From positions 13,629,460 through 13,693,459 of the forward strand of contig OY986964.1 in NCBI GenBank assembly GCA_963920575.1: 64,000 nucleotides of DNA. The letters are read 5' to 3'. The notes under the pieces were generated by a model. That model was not told the DNA's origin. It did not search any database and saw only the letters and a program-made list of their open reading frames with translations. Positions 1 to 10,064 of the stretch are shown piece by piece (within the stretch, counting starts at the first letter, position 1; every line of letters begins with the position of its first letter). Origin of the DNA: Narthecium ossifragum (Eukaryota; Streptophyta; Magnoliopsida; Dioscoreales; Nartheciaceae). The translations under genes and the position numbers were made by a program.

Positions 1-154
1 TTGGATGTTCTTCTGTGATCATGTCATGATTGTCTTGTTTAATTGCTAGGAGGCCTAATAGTTTATTATTCATTGCAATCTATTGCTTGGTTGGATATCA
101 AATCCTTAATGGTTTGATCCCTCTAATCAGCGAAGTAACTAGGATTTAATGATT
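1..154 (+). repeat. 5' LTR of element 1, left piece
   Basis: This stretch matches 9405-9556 of the 3' LTR nearly base for base. It breaks off at TTAATGATT (146-154), where the Pack-MULE begins, and resumes after a second TTAATGATT at 4055-4063. Confidence 0.88.
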
Positions 155-470
155 AGACAATTGGTGAAAATGCCAGTTTAATAAAAGTTTTTGATAAAAA
201 CACCAATTATAAGTTTTTTAAGATCATAACCCCATTTAATATGTTTATTATGAAAATTTATTTAACAAAGGACGAGATTGCCCTATTTTTTCTCTCGACG
301 AGCGCAATGACCAGCAGAGCTCGTGATCCCATCTAGATTGGACACCCAAAGAGGCCGATGATGGCCGCCGGCGTTCGCAGCCTCATCCCGATCCTGGCGG
401 CGAGACCATCGAGGAGGGGGAAGCAGCCATCAGAAGCCATAAGGTTCAAAAGAAGATCGACGCCGATCTG

Positions 471-603
471 ACTCAGAGGACCATAGGTTCCGTCTTGGAG
501 CATTACGGAAGCGTGGATGAGTTTGAGGAGCTCGAAAAGATCGGCGAGGGCACCTACGGCGTCATGTCCAGGGCCATCGACAGGAAGTCCGGCGAGGTGG
601 AGG
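471..603 (+). pseudogene. Captured protein kinase fragment A (CDK-like N-lobe)
   Basis: The frame reads SVDEFEELEKIGEGTYGV followed by RAIDRKSGEV. This is the glycine-rich ATP loop (GEGTYG) and first strands of a CDK-family kinase, closest in style to CDKG/PITSLRE-type kinases with a VDEFE lead-in. It stops just before the catalytic lysine strand, where reverse-strand aspartic-protease sequence begins. It cannot make an active kinase. A second diverged copy of the same exon segment lies at 983-1113, so the exon was captured or duplicated twice. Confidence 0.7.
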
Positions 604-604
604 A

Positions 605-973
605 GAGGCGAGGGAAGAAGGAGGAGGAGGGGTGGAGGCAGCGGCTGTTATTGCTGCAAGGGGAGTAGCGGTCCCAGAAGAGGTCTGTGTCGGCGATGAG
701 TTGGAGGTGCTGTGGAGGTGTACCTAGGTGGATGTCGGCGAAGTACTGGCCAGCCCCAGTGGAGGCGCCGGAGACAATTGGGGCGGAGATAGAAGAAGAG
801 GACTTGAGAGAGGAGTGGCGGGTGGTATCCTGGGCGAGGGCTTCGGAGGTCGTGGGGCGCGTCATGGCGCGGTGCAGCTAGAGTTTTAGGAGGTAGCCGT
901 GCTGTTGGGCGGCCGAGCTGCACTTGGTGAGTAGCCAGGCGAGCAAGATGAGCAATAGTAGTAGTGAACTCAT
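605..973 (-). pseudogene. Captured plant aspartic protease fragment (A1 family)
   Basis: On the minus strand an ATG at 973-971 starts a leucine-rich signal-peptide-like segment (MSSLLLLLILLAWLL). An in-frame TAG at about 880-878 follows, and the same frame then continues with SGASTGAGQYFADIHLGTPP and a C-rich stretch typical of nepenthesin-like aspartic proteases. The first active-site motif, normally DTGSDLFW, reads DTDLFW here, so the Gly-Ser of the catalytic loop has been lost by a 6-base deletion. Only the N-terminal ~120 residues are present. It lies head-on between two forward kinase fragments. Confidence 0.72.
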
Positions 974-982
974 GGTGAGCTC

Positions 983-1113
983 CAAGTTCGCTACGGCGTC
1001 GTGTCCAACGCCCTCGACAGGAAGTCCGGTGAGGTCGTGGCTTTGAAGAGGATCAAGAAGGAGGAGAACTCGGACTGGCGGGAGGAGATGGAGTGCCTCC
1101 TCTGGTGCTGCCA
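983..1113 (+). pseudogene. Captured protein kinase fragment B (CDK-like, with VALK lysine)
   Basis: The frame reads YGVVSNALDRKSGEVVALKRIKK. It repeats the end of fragment A and extends through the VALK strand that carries the ATP-anchoring lysine, then EENSDWREEMECLL. It diverges into unrelated sequence at about 1120. It is about 90% alike to fragment A over the shared 40 bases. A short open frame (1001-1318) runs on, but no further kinase motif follows. Confidence 0.65.
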
Positions 1114-1679
1114 CCCCAACATCTACGGATCCCGATCACCGACGACCAAAGATTCATCCCGGAACGTTCACCACAAGTCTAACCTACGCAGCATGTCACA
1201 GGAACCTCCTTCTCCGCCACCGATCTCCTCGATCCGCTTCAGTAGATCGAATCCTCAGTCACCCATCCACGGCCTCCGACCACGTTGGGAGCCCATCCGA
1301 GCTCCTACTCCCTCTTAGATCCGTCACCGTCCCATCAAACTCCACCTCCCCGCCGGCCTCCAGCTCCGCCTAGCCCCGGATCCGAGGCCCCCTCGCCTCT
1401 ACAACCCTTCCTCCGACCATCTCCGGGCCCGATCCGGCCCGCTTGAGCCAGCCCCGGATCCGATCGGGCCGCTTCAGCTGATGGCGATTGAGACGATGGC
1501 TTGGGAGGCGAGCCGGGGGTGGAGATAGAGGAAGAGGAGAGAGAAAAGCCGGGTAAAAATAGTAAAAAAGTGGAAGAAAAACATGGAAAAATATGGAACA
1601 AGATAAAGAAATTTATAGAAGAAAAGTGGATGTGACCGAAGAGACTCTTGATGGAGAATTTCAGCCAATTAAATTGTAA

Positions 1680-2480
1680 TTTGAAGAGTTAAAAAGATGA
1701 AAATGCATTTAAAAAGATAAAAATAAAGTTAAAAAAAATGTAAATACATTTATAATGATGAAAATAGAGTTAAAAAGATGAAAATGCATTTAAACAGATG
1801 AAAATGCGTCTAACAAGATGAAATTGAATTTAAAAAGATGAAAAAGAATTTAGAAAAAAGAAAATGAATTAACAAAGAAGAAAATGAATTTAGAAAGATG
1901 AAAATGAATTTAGAAAAATGAAAATAGAGTTAAAAAGATAAAAATAAAGTTAAAATGATGAAAATAGATTTAAAATGATAAAATAGAGTTAAAAAAATGA
2001 AAATGTATGAAAGATGAAAATGAATTTTCAAATGATAAAAATAGATTTAAAATGATGAAAATAGAGTTAAGAAGATGAAAATGTATGAAAGATGAAAATG
2101 AATTCAGAAAGATGAAATGAATTCAGACAAATCAAAATGAATTTTGAAAGATGAAAATAAATTCAGAAAGATGAAAATGAAATGTAAAAAGATGAAAATG
2201 AGTTCAGAAAGATGAAAATGAATTTAAAAAGATGAAAATGAATTTAGAAAGATGAAAATGAATTTAGAAAGATGAAAATGAATTTAAATAGATGAAAATG
2301 AATTCAGAAAGATGAAAATGATTTTTTATAAAATGAATATGATTTCAGAAAGATGAAAATGATTTTTGAAAGATGAAAATGATTTTTGAAAGAAGAAAAT
2401 GCATTTAACAAGATGAAAATGTATTTAGAAAGATGAAAATGATTTTTGAAAGATAAAAAAATATAGTTAAAAAGATGAAA
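1680..2480. repeat. A-rich short tandem array (about 20-bp unit, GATGAAAATGAATTTAGAAA)
   Basis: Some forty imperfect copies of a 14-21 base unit, consensus GATGAAAATGAATTTAGAAA, run head to tail. The array has no coding content. It lies inside the Pack-MULE, and its reverse complement forms the array at 2590-2905. Confidence 0.9.
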
Positions 2481-2589
2481 ATTCATTTTTGTCAATTTTA
2501 GATGGTCAATTTTCAAAGTTTTATGTATAATTTTGATGTGTAAATTGTATTTTGATCAAAAACTTTCATCACTCTGGCTTTCGACTCTG

Positions 2590-2905
2590 ATCATTTTCAT
2601 ATTTCTCAGCTCATTTTCATCTTTCTCAGCTCATTTTCATGTTTCTCAATTGATGTCAGATCATTTTCATCTTTCTCAATTGATGTCAGATCATTTTCAT
2701 CTTTCTCAGCTCATTTTCATCTTTCTCAGTTTATGTCAGATCATTTTCATCTTTGTCGGCTCATTTTTATCTTTCTCGGCTCATTTTCATCTTTCTCAGT
2801 TTATGTCAGATTATTTTCATCTTTGTCAGCTCATTTTCATCTTTCTCAACTCATTTTTATCTTTCTCAGTTGATGTCAGATCATTTTCATCTTTGTCAGC
2901 TCATC
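2590..2905. repeat. T-rich tandem array, reverse complement of the preceding array
   Basis: Copies of TCATTTTCATCTTTCTCAGC, with interspersed TTGATGTCAGA, are the reverse complement of the unit in 1680-2480. Together they form a large inverted repeat with about 110 bases between the arrays. Apparent open frames here (2533-2952, 2753-3112) come only from the repeat. Confidence 0.9.
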
Positions 2906-3900
2906 GACGTGGCCAAGGAATACCGCGCGCGCACATCACCACCAATACCTGAAGGTCCTTTTCACTCTTGGATTCTCCGTTGTCGACGTCATCGTCGTTG
3001 TACCAGTGCTTGCCTCCACGGGGTTGTGGTGGCGTCGGCGTGGCCAGGAAGAAGATGTTGGTGCTGCTCGACTTGGCCGTCACTGGTGGGGAGCGGCCAG
3101 AATTTTATATAGTTTTCTTTTATTTTTTCGAATTTTAAAGGTATGATTTAATATATAACATACATTAAATAATGTGAGAAAAGGGGGTTTTGAGGTTTGG
3201 GTTCACCGCTGGCCAACCCATCGGATCGGTGGTCTCCAATGGCTGATCCATGCCCACCACGATCGGGAGCTTCTTCTCCGGCCGATCCGACTGCGAAGAA
3301 CTGTGTGTGGCGAGATGCGGCGGCGCCCTCTCTCCATCTCCCGTCGTTTCAAGTCAAACCCAACCAGCGGACACCTGCTCTCCGGGGACGACGACCGCGA
3401 GCAAGGGCGGGCAGCGTGACAGCGGATCGTCCCGGGGAATGGTGGAGGACGGGTCGTGAGGCGACGGGAACACCGGATCTGGGGCTGGTCAGCGCTGGAA
3501 GGCCGTTAGGTGGTGGGTTTAGGTGGAGGCGGTGCTGGATTTGATAGAGGGGATGAATTCGGGCGAGGCTTCCGGCGAGGAGAAGGCGAAGATGACGAAA
3601 GGTTGTGGTTGACACCGGAGGAGATGGAGGGACGAACGACGGCCGCCGAGCTTGCAATTGACGCCGCGCGGGGACTAGGAGCTCAGGTTGGGTTTGGACG
3701 GAGGAGTTGGCCGGAGGTGGGAAAGGGGAAGGAGGTGGAGGGGTTCACCGTGATTCCGAGGGGGGTGGCAGCAACCGCTGCAGGTGGAGCAATGGCCGGC
3801 CGGCCGGAGGACAGAGGAGAGACGAAACAATCGTGAGCCGGCCGGAGAGAGGAGAGAGGAGAGAGAGGAGAGAGATGAGAGAGATGAGAGAGAAAGGGGG
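2906..3900. other. Unrecognised GC-rich block inside the Pack-MULE
   Basis: GC-rich, exon-like sequence with overlapping short open frames on both strands (for example 2901-3083 minus, 3197-3544 plus, 3349-3657 minus). None has a domain I recognise. It ends in a purine-rich GAGAGAGG run (about 3840-3895). It could be further captured gene fragments, by analogy with the kinase and protease pieces. Confidence 0.35.
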
Positions 3901-4054
3901 AACGAAATTAAAAAAAATAGAATCGGGTATTTTGGTCATTTTTTACCTGATTTGGGTTATTGTCCCAAAATAAGTGGGCATGGGGTTTTTGGCAAAGTGC
4001 ATGGGGTGTTGGACAAGAAGGGGTCTAGATTTGAAGTTGTGGCCAAATAACCCA

Positions 4055-4569
4055 TTAATGATTTGTTGCGTCAGTAATTGTTAGATCTTAGGAAGAATAT
4101 TCAACTAAATTAAATACAACTGCTTGTGCTTGTGTTATTTAGCTTCATCGATCTCTATAATTCTTAAGGTTGCAACTAGATTAAATCTACAGCGCTTGTG
4201 TTGGGTTGTTTAGTAGTTAAGGTTAATTAGATCGCTTGTTTCTAATTAACCACGAATAAGGAGAGATACAGAAATAATTCCAACGGTGAATATTGAAGGT
4301 GTGGATTGGTATATACTTGCATCGATGATCAGTTATAAAGATTCTGATGGTGGATGTTAATTTAGACCAAGGTTTTTTCTCTTGATTAAATTCGATTCTT
4401 CAATTTAGATTATTTCTTATTTGTTTCCATTATACTCAAAACCCCCATATTTGTTCACGAAGCACAAAACTAGATTAGACATTTCTCATGGGAACGACTC
4501 GTACTCGCACTACTAAATTAATTTTAATGAGTATTGGTTTTATTTTTTATTGCCTGCGACATCACATCA
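4055..4569 (+). repeat. 5' LTR of element 1, right piece
   Basis: From TTAATGATT onward this follows 9549-10064 of the 3' LTR almost base for base, ending in ACATCA at 4569. The sequence after it is T-rich; no TGGCGCC-type or TGGTATCAGAGC primer site follows directly, so the priming site appears lost or altered. Confidence 0.85.
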
Positions 4570-4614
4570 ATTTTTTTTTCTTCTTGGTTTATCAGAGTGT
4601 CTTTGATTTTTATG

Positions 4615-5442
4615 AGTATAACTCGATCTTTGAATCAAGGCGAATTTCAGTATGATCCAGAGATAAAAAGAACTTTGCACATGTTAAGGAGGGAAGCTCG
4701 GATAAATTATGACAACGATTTGGCTCCTGATCTCCTATTTGCTAGCGATTCGGAATTAGAAGAGGAGGAAGTCATGGCCAGAAATCGGACTTTGAAAAAG
4801 CATGCGACCCCAGATTTGAATCAACAACCTTTATGCATTACATTCCCTACTTTGGATGCTGCTTCTAATTTTGAATTCAAAGCTAGACTAATACATCTCT
4901 TACCCACTTTTCATGGTCTTGCAGGTGAAGATCCTCACAAGCATTTAAAAGAGCTTCATGTTGTATGCACAAGTATGAAACCCATGGGGGTGATTGAAGA
5001 TCAAATTAAGTTAAGAGCCTTCTCATTTTCTTTGAAGGATTCGGCTAAGGATTGGTTTTATTATCTACCCTCCGGGAGTATTACCACATGGAATGAGATG
5101 AAAAGAGTGTTTTTGGAGAAATACTTTCCAGCCTCAAGGGCCGCCAACATTTGGAAAGAAATTTGTGGGATAAGACAGCATAACAGAGAGTCCTTGTACG
5201 AATATTGGGAATGTTTCAAGAAATTATATGCAAGTTGTCCACATCATCAAATTAGTGAGCAACTTCTTATCCAGTATTTCTATGAGGGCCTTCTATCCAT
5301 GGAAAGGAACATGATTGATGCAGTTAGTGGAGGAGCTTTTGTGGATAAAACTCCCGAGGTCGTGAGAAACTTGATTGCAAATATGGCAGCTAATTCTCAA
5401 CAATTTAGAACTAGGCTTCATCCAATATCAAAGCAATGTTAA
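4615..5442 (+). CDS. Gag-like protein of element 1 (Retrotrans_gag)
   Basis: About 275 codons from the second plausible ATG (MSITRSLNQ); the frame itself opens at 4534, inside the LTR. The central part, TFHGLAGEDPHKHLKELH to YFYEGLLSMERNMIDA, is the retrotransposon Gag domain of Ty3/gypsy elements. The GGAFVDKTP motif is typical of Tat/Athila-like Gags. Gag would form the particle that packages element RNA. The frame ends at 5442, and the expected nucleocapsid continues in another frame at 5375-5686, so a frameshift separates them. Non-functional for transposition by itself; it could still be translated. Confidence 0.8.
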   Translation, partial: SITRSLNQGEFQYDPEIKRTLHMLRREARINYDNDLAPDLLFASDSELEEEEVMARNRTLKKHATPDLNQQPLCITFPTLDAASNFEFKARLIHLLPTFHGLAGEDPHKHLKELHVVCTSMKPMGVIEDQIKLRAFSFSLKDSAKDWFYYLPSGSITTWNEMKRVFLEKYFPASRAANIWKEICGIRQHNRESLYEYWECFKKLYASCPHHQISEQLLIQYFYEGLLSMERNMIDAVSGGAFVDKTPEVVRNLIANMAANSQQFRTRLHPISKQC

Positions 5443-5686
5443 TGAGGTAAATATTTCCTCCCTTGAACAGCAGATTGTGAGTCTAAGTTCTCTTGTTTGT
5501 CAATTGGTTATAGGTAATATGCAAACAGCGAAAGCTTGTAGAATTTGTTCGGTAACGGGGCATCAAACCGATATGTGCCCAACTGTTCAAGATGAACCCA
5601 TGGAACAAGTGAATGGAACGGGAGGTTACCTTGGACAACCGCAAAGAAAGTATGATCCCTATTCGAACACATATAATTCTGAATAG
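5443..5686 (+). pseudogene. Gag zinc-knuckle segment, frameshifted from Gag
   Basis: The frame contains CRICSVTGHQTDMCP, a CCHC-like knuckle of the nucleocapsid region (C-x2-C-x4-H-x4-C), followed by a Gly/Gln/Tyr-rich tail ending in NTYNSE and a stop. It is out of frame with the Gag ORF that ends at 5442. In an intact element it would bind genomic RNA. Confidence 0.7.
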
Positions 5687-5763
5687 AGGGATCACCCCAA
5701 TTTCAGTTATAGGAATCTGCAAGTAAATCAGTCCGTGACATATCTAATGCCTATCCTAAGGGT

Positions 5764-6063
5764 GTGGTTGAGGATCTTCTTGTACAAGTTAATGATTTGG
5801 TTTTTCCTGCCGATTTTTATGTGCTTGATATGGAGAATGATGATCATACAACTCCTATTTTGTTGGGAAGACTATTCTTAAAGACATCGAAGACTATGAT
5901 AGATATTCATAGTGGCACACTTACCACGGAATTTGATGGTGAAATTGTTATGTTTAATATATATGATGCCATGAAGTATCCTACTAATGATTGTCATGTT
6001 TATTATATTGATGTGAGGGAATTGAAAGTTGCGGTTGGAGATGCTTCGGGGGAGTTACTATAG
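5764..6063 (+). pseudogene. Retropepsin-like protease C-terminal remnant
   Basis: The frame reads VEDLLVQVNDLVFPADFYVLDM...TPILLGRLFLKTSKTMID, the C-terminal half of the aspartic protease domain of Athila/Tat-type polyproteins, including the conserved ILLGR-FL motif. The N-terminal half with the catalytic DTG/DSG is missing, apparently deleted between 5686 and 5764. RT and RNase H, which should follow, are absent. Confidence 0.72.
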
Positions 6064-6179
6064 GAGGCAGATGAAGAAGCTGTCTAGTCTTGGCCAGTCG
6101 ACCACGAGAAAGATTCGGCCGACCGCCGAGAACACCAGGAGCACTTATTCGACGAACCTCCTCCGGCTGAAGCCTAAAG

Positions 6180-6770
6180 CATTCTTATTACGTCACGAGG
6201 TATATTTCCTGTGGGTATTTCATCTTCATTATTGGTTAAAAAGGAGATGATCTTAGTAGATATTTTCATATCTTGATGGATTTATTTTCGATCATGTGAT
6301 CTTGACATCCTTAACAATGCGAACGACGATATTATTAATAGGTCAATGGATGATTCGATTATAATTGAGCATAATGTTGACTCCTTTCTTCCTTATCACC
6401 ATGATGACATGTATTTTTGTTTGAGAGATCTACCTATCTTGTTTACTGGTGTTAGTATGGAAAAGCTAGTTCTCGTTTTTGAAATATGCCACTTAGATTC
6501 ATATGCTAAATTAACCTTGGTGGCACTACTGAGGTTAAATATTCAGATTATGGCACCCGGTGATTTTGCATACCATCGTGCTAGAGAACGGCCACCGAGA
6601 GCACGATTACAAATCTCTATATTGTATATAGTAGTTTAGTTTGCTTTATTTGCTTTCTTGTGTGCTTGAGAGTGCTTCAATTATTTTTAGGTTGTGTGCT
6701 TCCATGTTTGGTTTTGTTTTTTCTTTGCTTTGCTTTTGTTTTTAGGTGATCGAGCATCCCCTATCCTACC
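6180..6770 (+). repeat. Block X: conserved segment shared with element 2 (61420-62010)
   Basis: About 80% identical to 61420-62010. Shared landmarks are GTATATTTCC at the left, a RAR-PPRARL coding stretch in the middle, and a T-rich run ending TTTTGTTTTTAGGTG at 6730-6750. Here the frame has several stops; in element 2 it is open throughout. It sits where the RT would be expected. Its role is unknown. Confidence 0.75.
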
Positions 6771-6850
6771 TGAAGAATTTACCCCAGTCATGGTTGTTAT
6801 GAAGATTCGGCCACCCTGAGGAGCCTTGGGAAGGATTTCAGCTATTCTCT

Positions 6851-6984
6851 CAGTTGAAATTCAAAGTTTGGCAACTCCTACCGTATTCAAGGTGAATGGC
6901 CATAGACTTAAACCTTTCTATGAAGGATTCCAAGTAGAGGATGTGGCACGATTGGACCTTGAGGATCCCATTTATACTAATTGA
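6851..6984 (+). pseudogene. C-terminal polyprotein remnant (post-integrase)
   Basis: The frame VFKVNGHRLKPFYEGF...LEDPIY matches the extreme C-terminus of Tat/Athila-like integrases; compare [12 protein letters not shown] near 63350 in element 2. The bulk of the integrase is deleted. The preceding stretch 6800-6850 resembles 63575-63625, which in element 2 lies after, not before, this motif, so segments here have been rearranged. Confidence 0.65.
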
Positions 6985-8475
6985 AGAAGGAAGTATGAAG
7001 TCGAGCCAATGACAATAAACAAAGGCACTGCTTGGGAGGCAACCCAAGGGGAGTTCGTTGCTTTCTTTTTTTTCACATTTATATTTTGGTTAGTTTTACC
7101 TTTTCTTTGCATTTCAACTCGCATTGGGGACAATGTAAGTTTCAAGTGTGGGGGAGGAGATTTAGGTTGCATAAGCCATGAGCAAGAATTAATTAAGCTT
7201 GAATTATTCATAACATGATTGAATAAGTAATCTTGCAACTTAGAATTAATTAGTCTAGTTATTTTCCATGGAGATGGTAGTGACTAAATTAGTAGACAAC
7301 AACTGGTGAGATTTTAAGCCTTTAGACTGACACATTCATATCAGTCTCACTATTTTCTTTCATGAGAGATATTCATTCATAGATTTGTTTCTCTAGAATT
7401 TGCCTTGATTCTATTTGAGGCCACATTGACACATGCATACATGAACATGATTAAGGCCATCTTTGTTATAAGCTACGTAAGCCAAATAGCTTACATTGTA
7501 ATTAATTTTTCCTTTTCTTGAACCCTTTGAGCTTTATTGACTTCATTGTAAAACCACATTGCAAGCTGTAAACCCGAAAAACAATGCCTTTACCCAAGCC
7601 GTAGAACTACTGGAGCATTGTTCATCGTTTTGATATGTATGAGTGTGTAAGCTTTAAGTGTGGAGGTATTTAGATTAAGGTATGGCTATGATTGGTGAAA
7701 TGGAGTATGTTTTCATTCTCAATCCGTGAGTATGTTGTCTCTGAAAAGTTAAAAAAAGAACCAGAAAAGAAGAAGAAAGGAAGTGATGGAGGAAATTGTT
7801 TTTCATATTACAAAATGTTCATAATTCCTCCTCAAACTCCAAGAAAAGGGTCTTGTTTTACATGATTTATTAAAAGGTGGAAGCTGTTGCAAAAGTTTGT
7901 TACCTGCTGTGAACAAGTGGTTCTTTGAACAATCTCTTTGTCAATGCTGGAGTTTTACATGGTTTAAGTACTTTAAAGCCAAGTTGAAGAAGTTGCTGAA
8001 TGGAGTGATAGGTTATACATGTCCTATTGATGCATTTTTGTTCCATTAGTTCAATTGGCTTTTGAGCTACATTCCCAAATATTTCCCACCTTGATCCTAA
8101 ACCCCGTTACAACCCTTGAAAGTCCTTATGATCCATGTTATGCATGTGATTCTAGTGGTGGAGAATGAGAAGATATACAAGCTTATGGTAGATCATTTTC
8201 ATTGGAATGAATTTGAGTGAAACACATACCCTTCAAACACATGAGAGTTGAGTGTTAATTTCCGTGAGGGTCTACTTATTGAGATTGCTCCATATTCAAG
8301 TGAAAATGCTTACTGATTAATTTTAGGATATTCAGGAAAGTTTGTTCATTATATGTTATGAGTTTCGAAGAGCTTGGTTATTCTTTGTTGATGCCATTGC
8401 AACCTTGATATTTTGAGTGAGCTGCATTTTAGGTTTGCCCGAGAGCGAGCAAAAGTTAAGTGTGGGGGAATTTTA
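6985..8475 (+). other. 3' untranslated region of element 1, ending in polypurine tract
   Basis: No coding sequence was seen. The landmarks GCTTGGGAGGCAACCCAAGG (7030-7050) and GGGGACAATGTAAGTTTC (about 7125) are typical of the region downstream of Athila-type polyproteins. AAGTGTGGGGGAA (8458-8470) just before the 3' LTR is the likely polypurine tract for plus-strand priming. Confidence 0.65.
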
Positions 8476-10064
8476 TGATGATGCAAAATGTCATGTTTTT
8501 ATCCCTCAATGTCTAGTATTATGTGGTTATTTGGTACCTAAATATACTCATTATTCTTATATTTTGATTTAGGTGCAATTGGAGTCCTTAAGTGCGAAAC
8601 AATGCTGATTGGGTGATTTTGGACAGTTTTGACATCAGTTCGTAATCTGAGCATAACTTTTCTATCAGAGCTGTGATTGAGATGATTCAAGATGCTATGG
8701 AACGAAAAGAAAGAGATCTACAACTTTAAGGTTTTGAATTTTGAGAGATTCTGGTTGAATGCATCAAGAAAATTGGAGCCAAAAGGTGCAAAGAAGATTG
8801 CAAAGAAGATGGGTCAGCTTCAAAAATTAAACTGTACTTTTAGTATCAATGGCGCAGTGCTGAATGACAAAAGAGATAATACGCAGGAACAATGATCAAT
8901 CTTCTTCCTCTATAAAGATCGATCTTTGTTCTGCGACAGAGATGACAGAGAGCTATGTTTTAGATGATCGATTTTCTTCCTCTATAAAGATCAATCTTTA
9001 TTCTGCGTCAGAGATGACAGAGAGCTATGTTTTAGAAGATCGATCTTCTCTCTATAAATGATCGATCTTCTGCGGGGTGGAGCCAAAATCTGGGATGAAA
9101 AGATCGATCTTCTCCTATATAAAGATCGATCTTTGTTAGCTGACTTTGCAAAATAAAGGGTTCAGATCTAGTCCGAGGATGGGAAGCTTTTGGGCAATAA
9201 ATAGGACTCTTTTTAGGGATTTAGAGGGCGAATCCTACATACTTTTCTACTACTTTTCTACTTCTTTTATATTTCATGGACATTTCTCTTGAATAATTTT
9301 GTCTTTTGAGGATTATTCTTGATGGCCTTGTGTGGCTAAATCTTGATTCTTGGTCAAGGAAACTGAAACCTCGGAATCAGTAAAACTATGAGATGCTTTG
9401 AGTATTGGATGTTTTTTTGTGATCATGTCATGATTGTCTTGTTTAATTGCTAGGAGGCCTACTAGTTTATTATTCATTGCAATTTATTGCTTGGTTGGAT
9501 ATCAAATCCGTAATTGTTTGATCCCTCTAATCAGCGAAGCAACCAGGATTTAATGATTTGTTGCGTCAGTAATTGTTAGATCTTAGGAAGAATATTCGAC
9601 TAAATTAAATACAACCGCTTGTACTTGTGTTATTTAGCTTCATCGATCTCTATGAATCTTAAGGTTGGTACTATATTAAATCTACAGCCCTTGTCTTAGG
9701 TTGTTTAGTAGTTAAGGTTAATTAGATCGCTTGTTTCTAATTAACTACGAGCAAGGAGAGATACGGAAATAATTCCAACGGTGAATATTGAAGGTGTGGA
9801 TTGGTATATACTTGCATCGATGATCAGTTATAAAGATTCCGATGGTGGATGTTGACTTAGACCAATGTTTGTTCTCTTGATTAAATTCGATTCTTGAATT
9901 TAGATTATTTCTTATTTGTTTTCATTATACTCAAAACCCCCATCTTTGTTCACAAAGCATAAAACTAGATTAGACATTCCTCGTGGGAATGACTCATACT
10001 CGCACGACTTCATTCATTTTAAAGAGTATTGGTTTTATTTTTTATTGCCTATGACAACACATCA
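8476..10064 (+). repeat. 3' LTR of element 1
   Basis: About 1.59 kb, starting TGATGATGC and ending ACATCA (terminal TGATG/CATCA inverted repeat). The last 660 bases match the two pieces of the 5' LTR. The U3 part contains duplicated CTATAAA plus GATCGATC segments at 8896-9060, likely the promoter region. Confidence 0.82.
8896..9135 (+). promoter_or_regulatory. Duplicated TATA/GATCGATC promoter-like segment in LTR U3
   Basis: A segment of about 75 bases holding TCTATAAAGATCGATCTT, a 'GACAGAGATGACAGAGAGC' stretch and TTTTAGA is repeated at about 8908 and 8980. Further CTATAAA or TATATAAAGATCGATC copies follow at about 9050 and 9115. At least four TATA-like boxes are each followed within a few bases by GATCGATC or a one-base variant. 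A promoter role is inferred. Confidence 0.55.

Larger units (their letters stand above)
155..4054. mobile_element. Pack-MULE-like element carrying gene fragments
   Basis: A 3.9 kb insertion interrupts the LTR and is flanked by the identical 9-bp repeat TTAATGATT (146-154 and 4055-4063). Nine base pairs is the target duplication size of the Mutator superfamily. The ends are AT-rich with degenerate 'aatgcc' and 'ttggtcatttttta' type motifs, but no long terminal inverted repeat can be matched by eye, so it may be a non-TIR or decayed MULE. The interior holds pieces of a cyclin-dependent-kinase-like gene and of an aspartic protease gene, an inverted pair of short tandem arrays, and an unrecognised GC-rich block. 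No transposase was seen, as is usual for Pack-MULEs. Confidence 0.75.
1..10064 (+). mobile_element. Deleted Tat/Athila-like Ty3/gypsy retrotransposon (element 1), 5' end outside window
   Basis: Two copies of the same LTR 3' region flank the internal part: 1-154 plus 4064-4569 on the left, and 9405-10064 on the right. The right LTR starts with TGATG at 8476 and ends with CATCA at 10064; the left one ends with the same CATCA at 4569. The internal region encodes a Gag of the Tat/Athila kind, a zinc knuckle and the tail of a protease, then skips RT, RNase H and integrase. It cannot replicate alone. The 5' LTR is split by a Pack-MULE. No canonical primer-binding site follows the left LTR, unlike element 2 at 59978. 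The right edge abuts LINE sequence, so the element may have inserted into a LINE. Confidence 0.85.

Noticed and set aside
155..4054. Functional kinase or protease genes
   Set aside because: Only N-terminal fragments are present. The protease has lost the Gly-Ser of its DTGS motif and has an in-frame stop; the kinase copies end before the catalytic loop.
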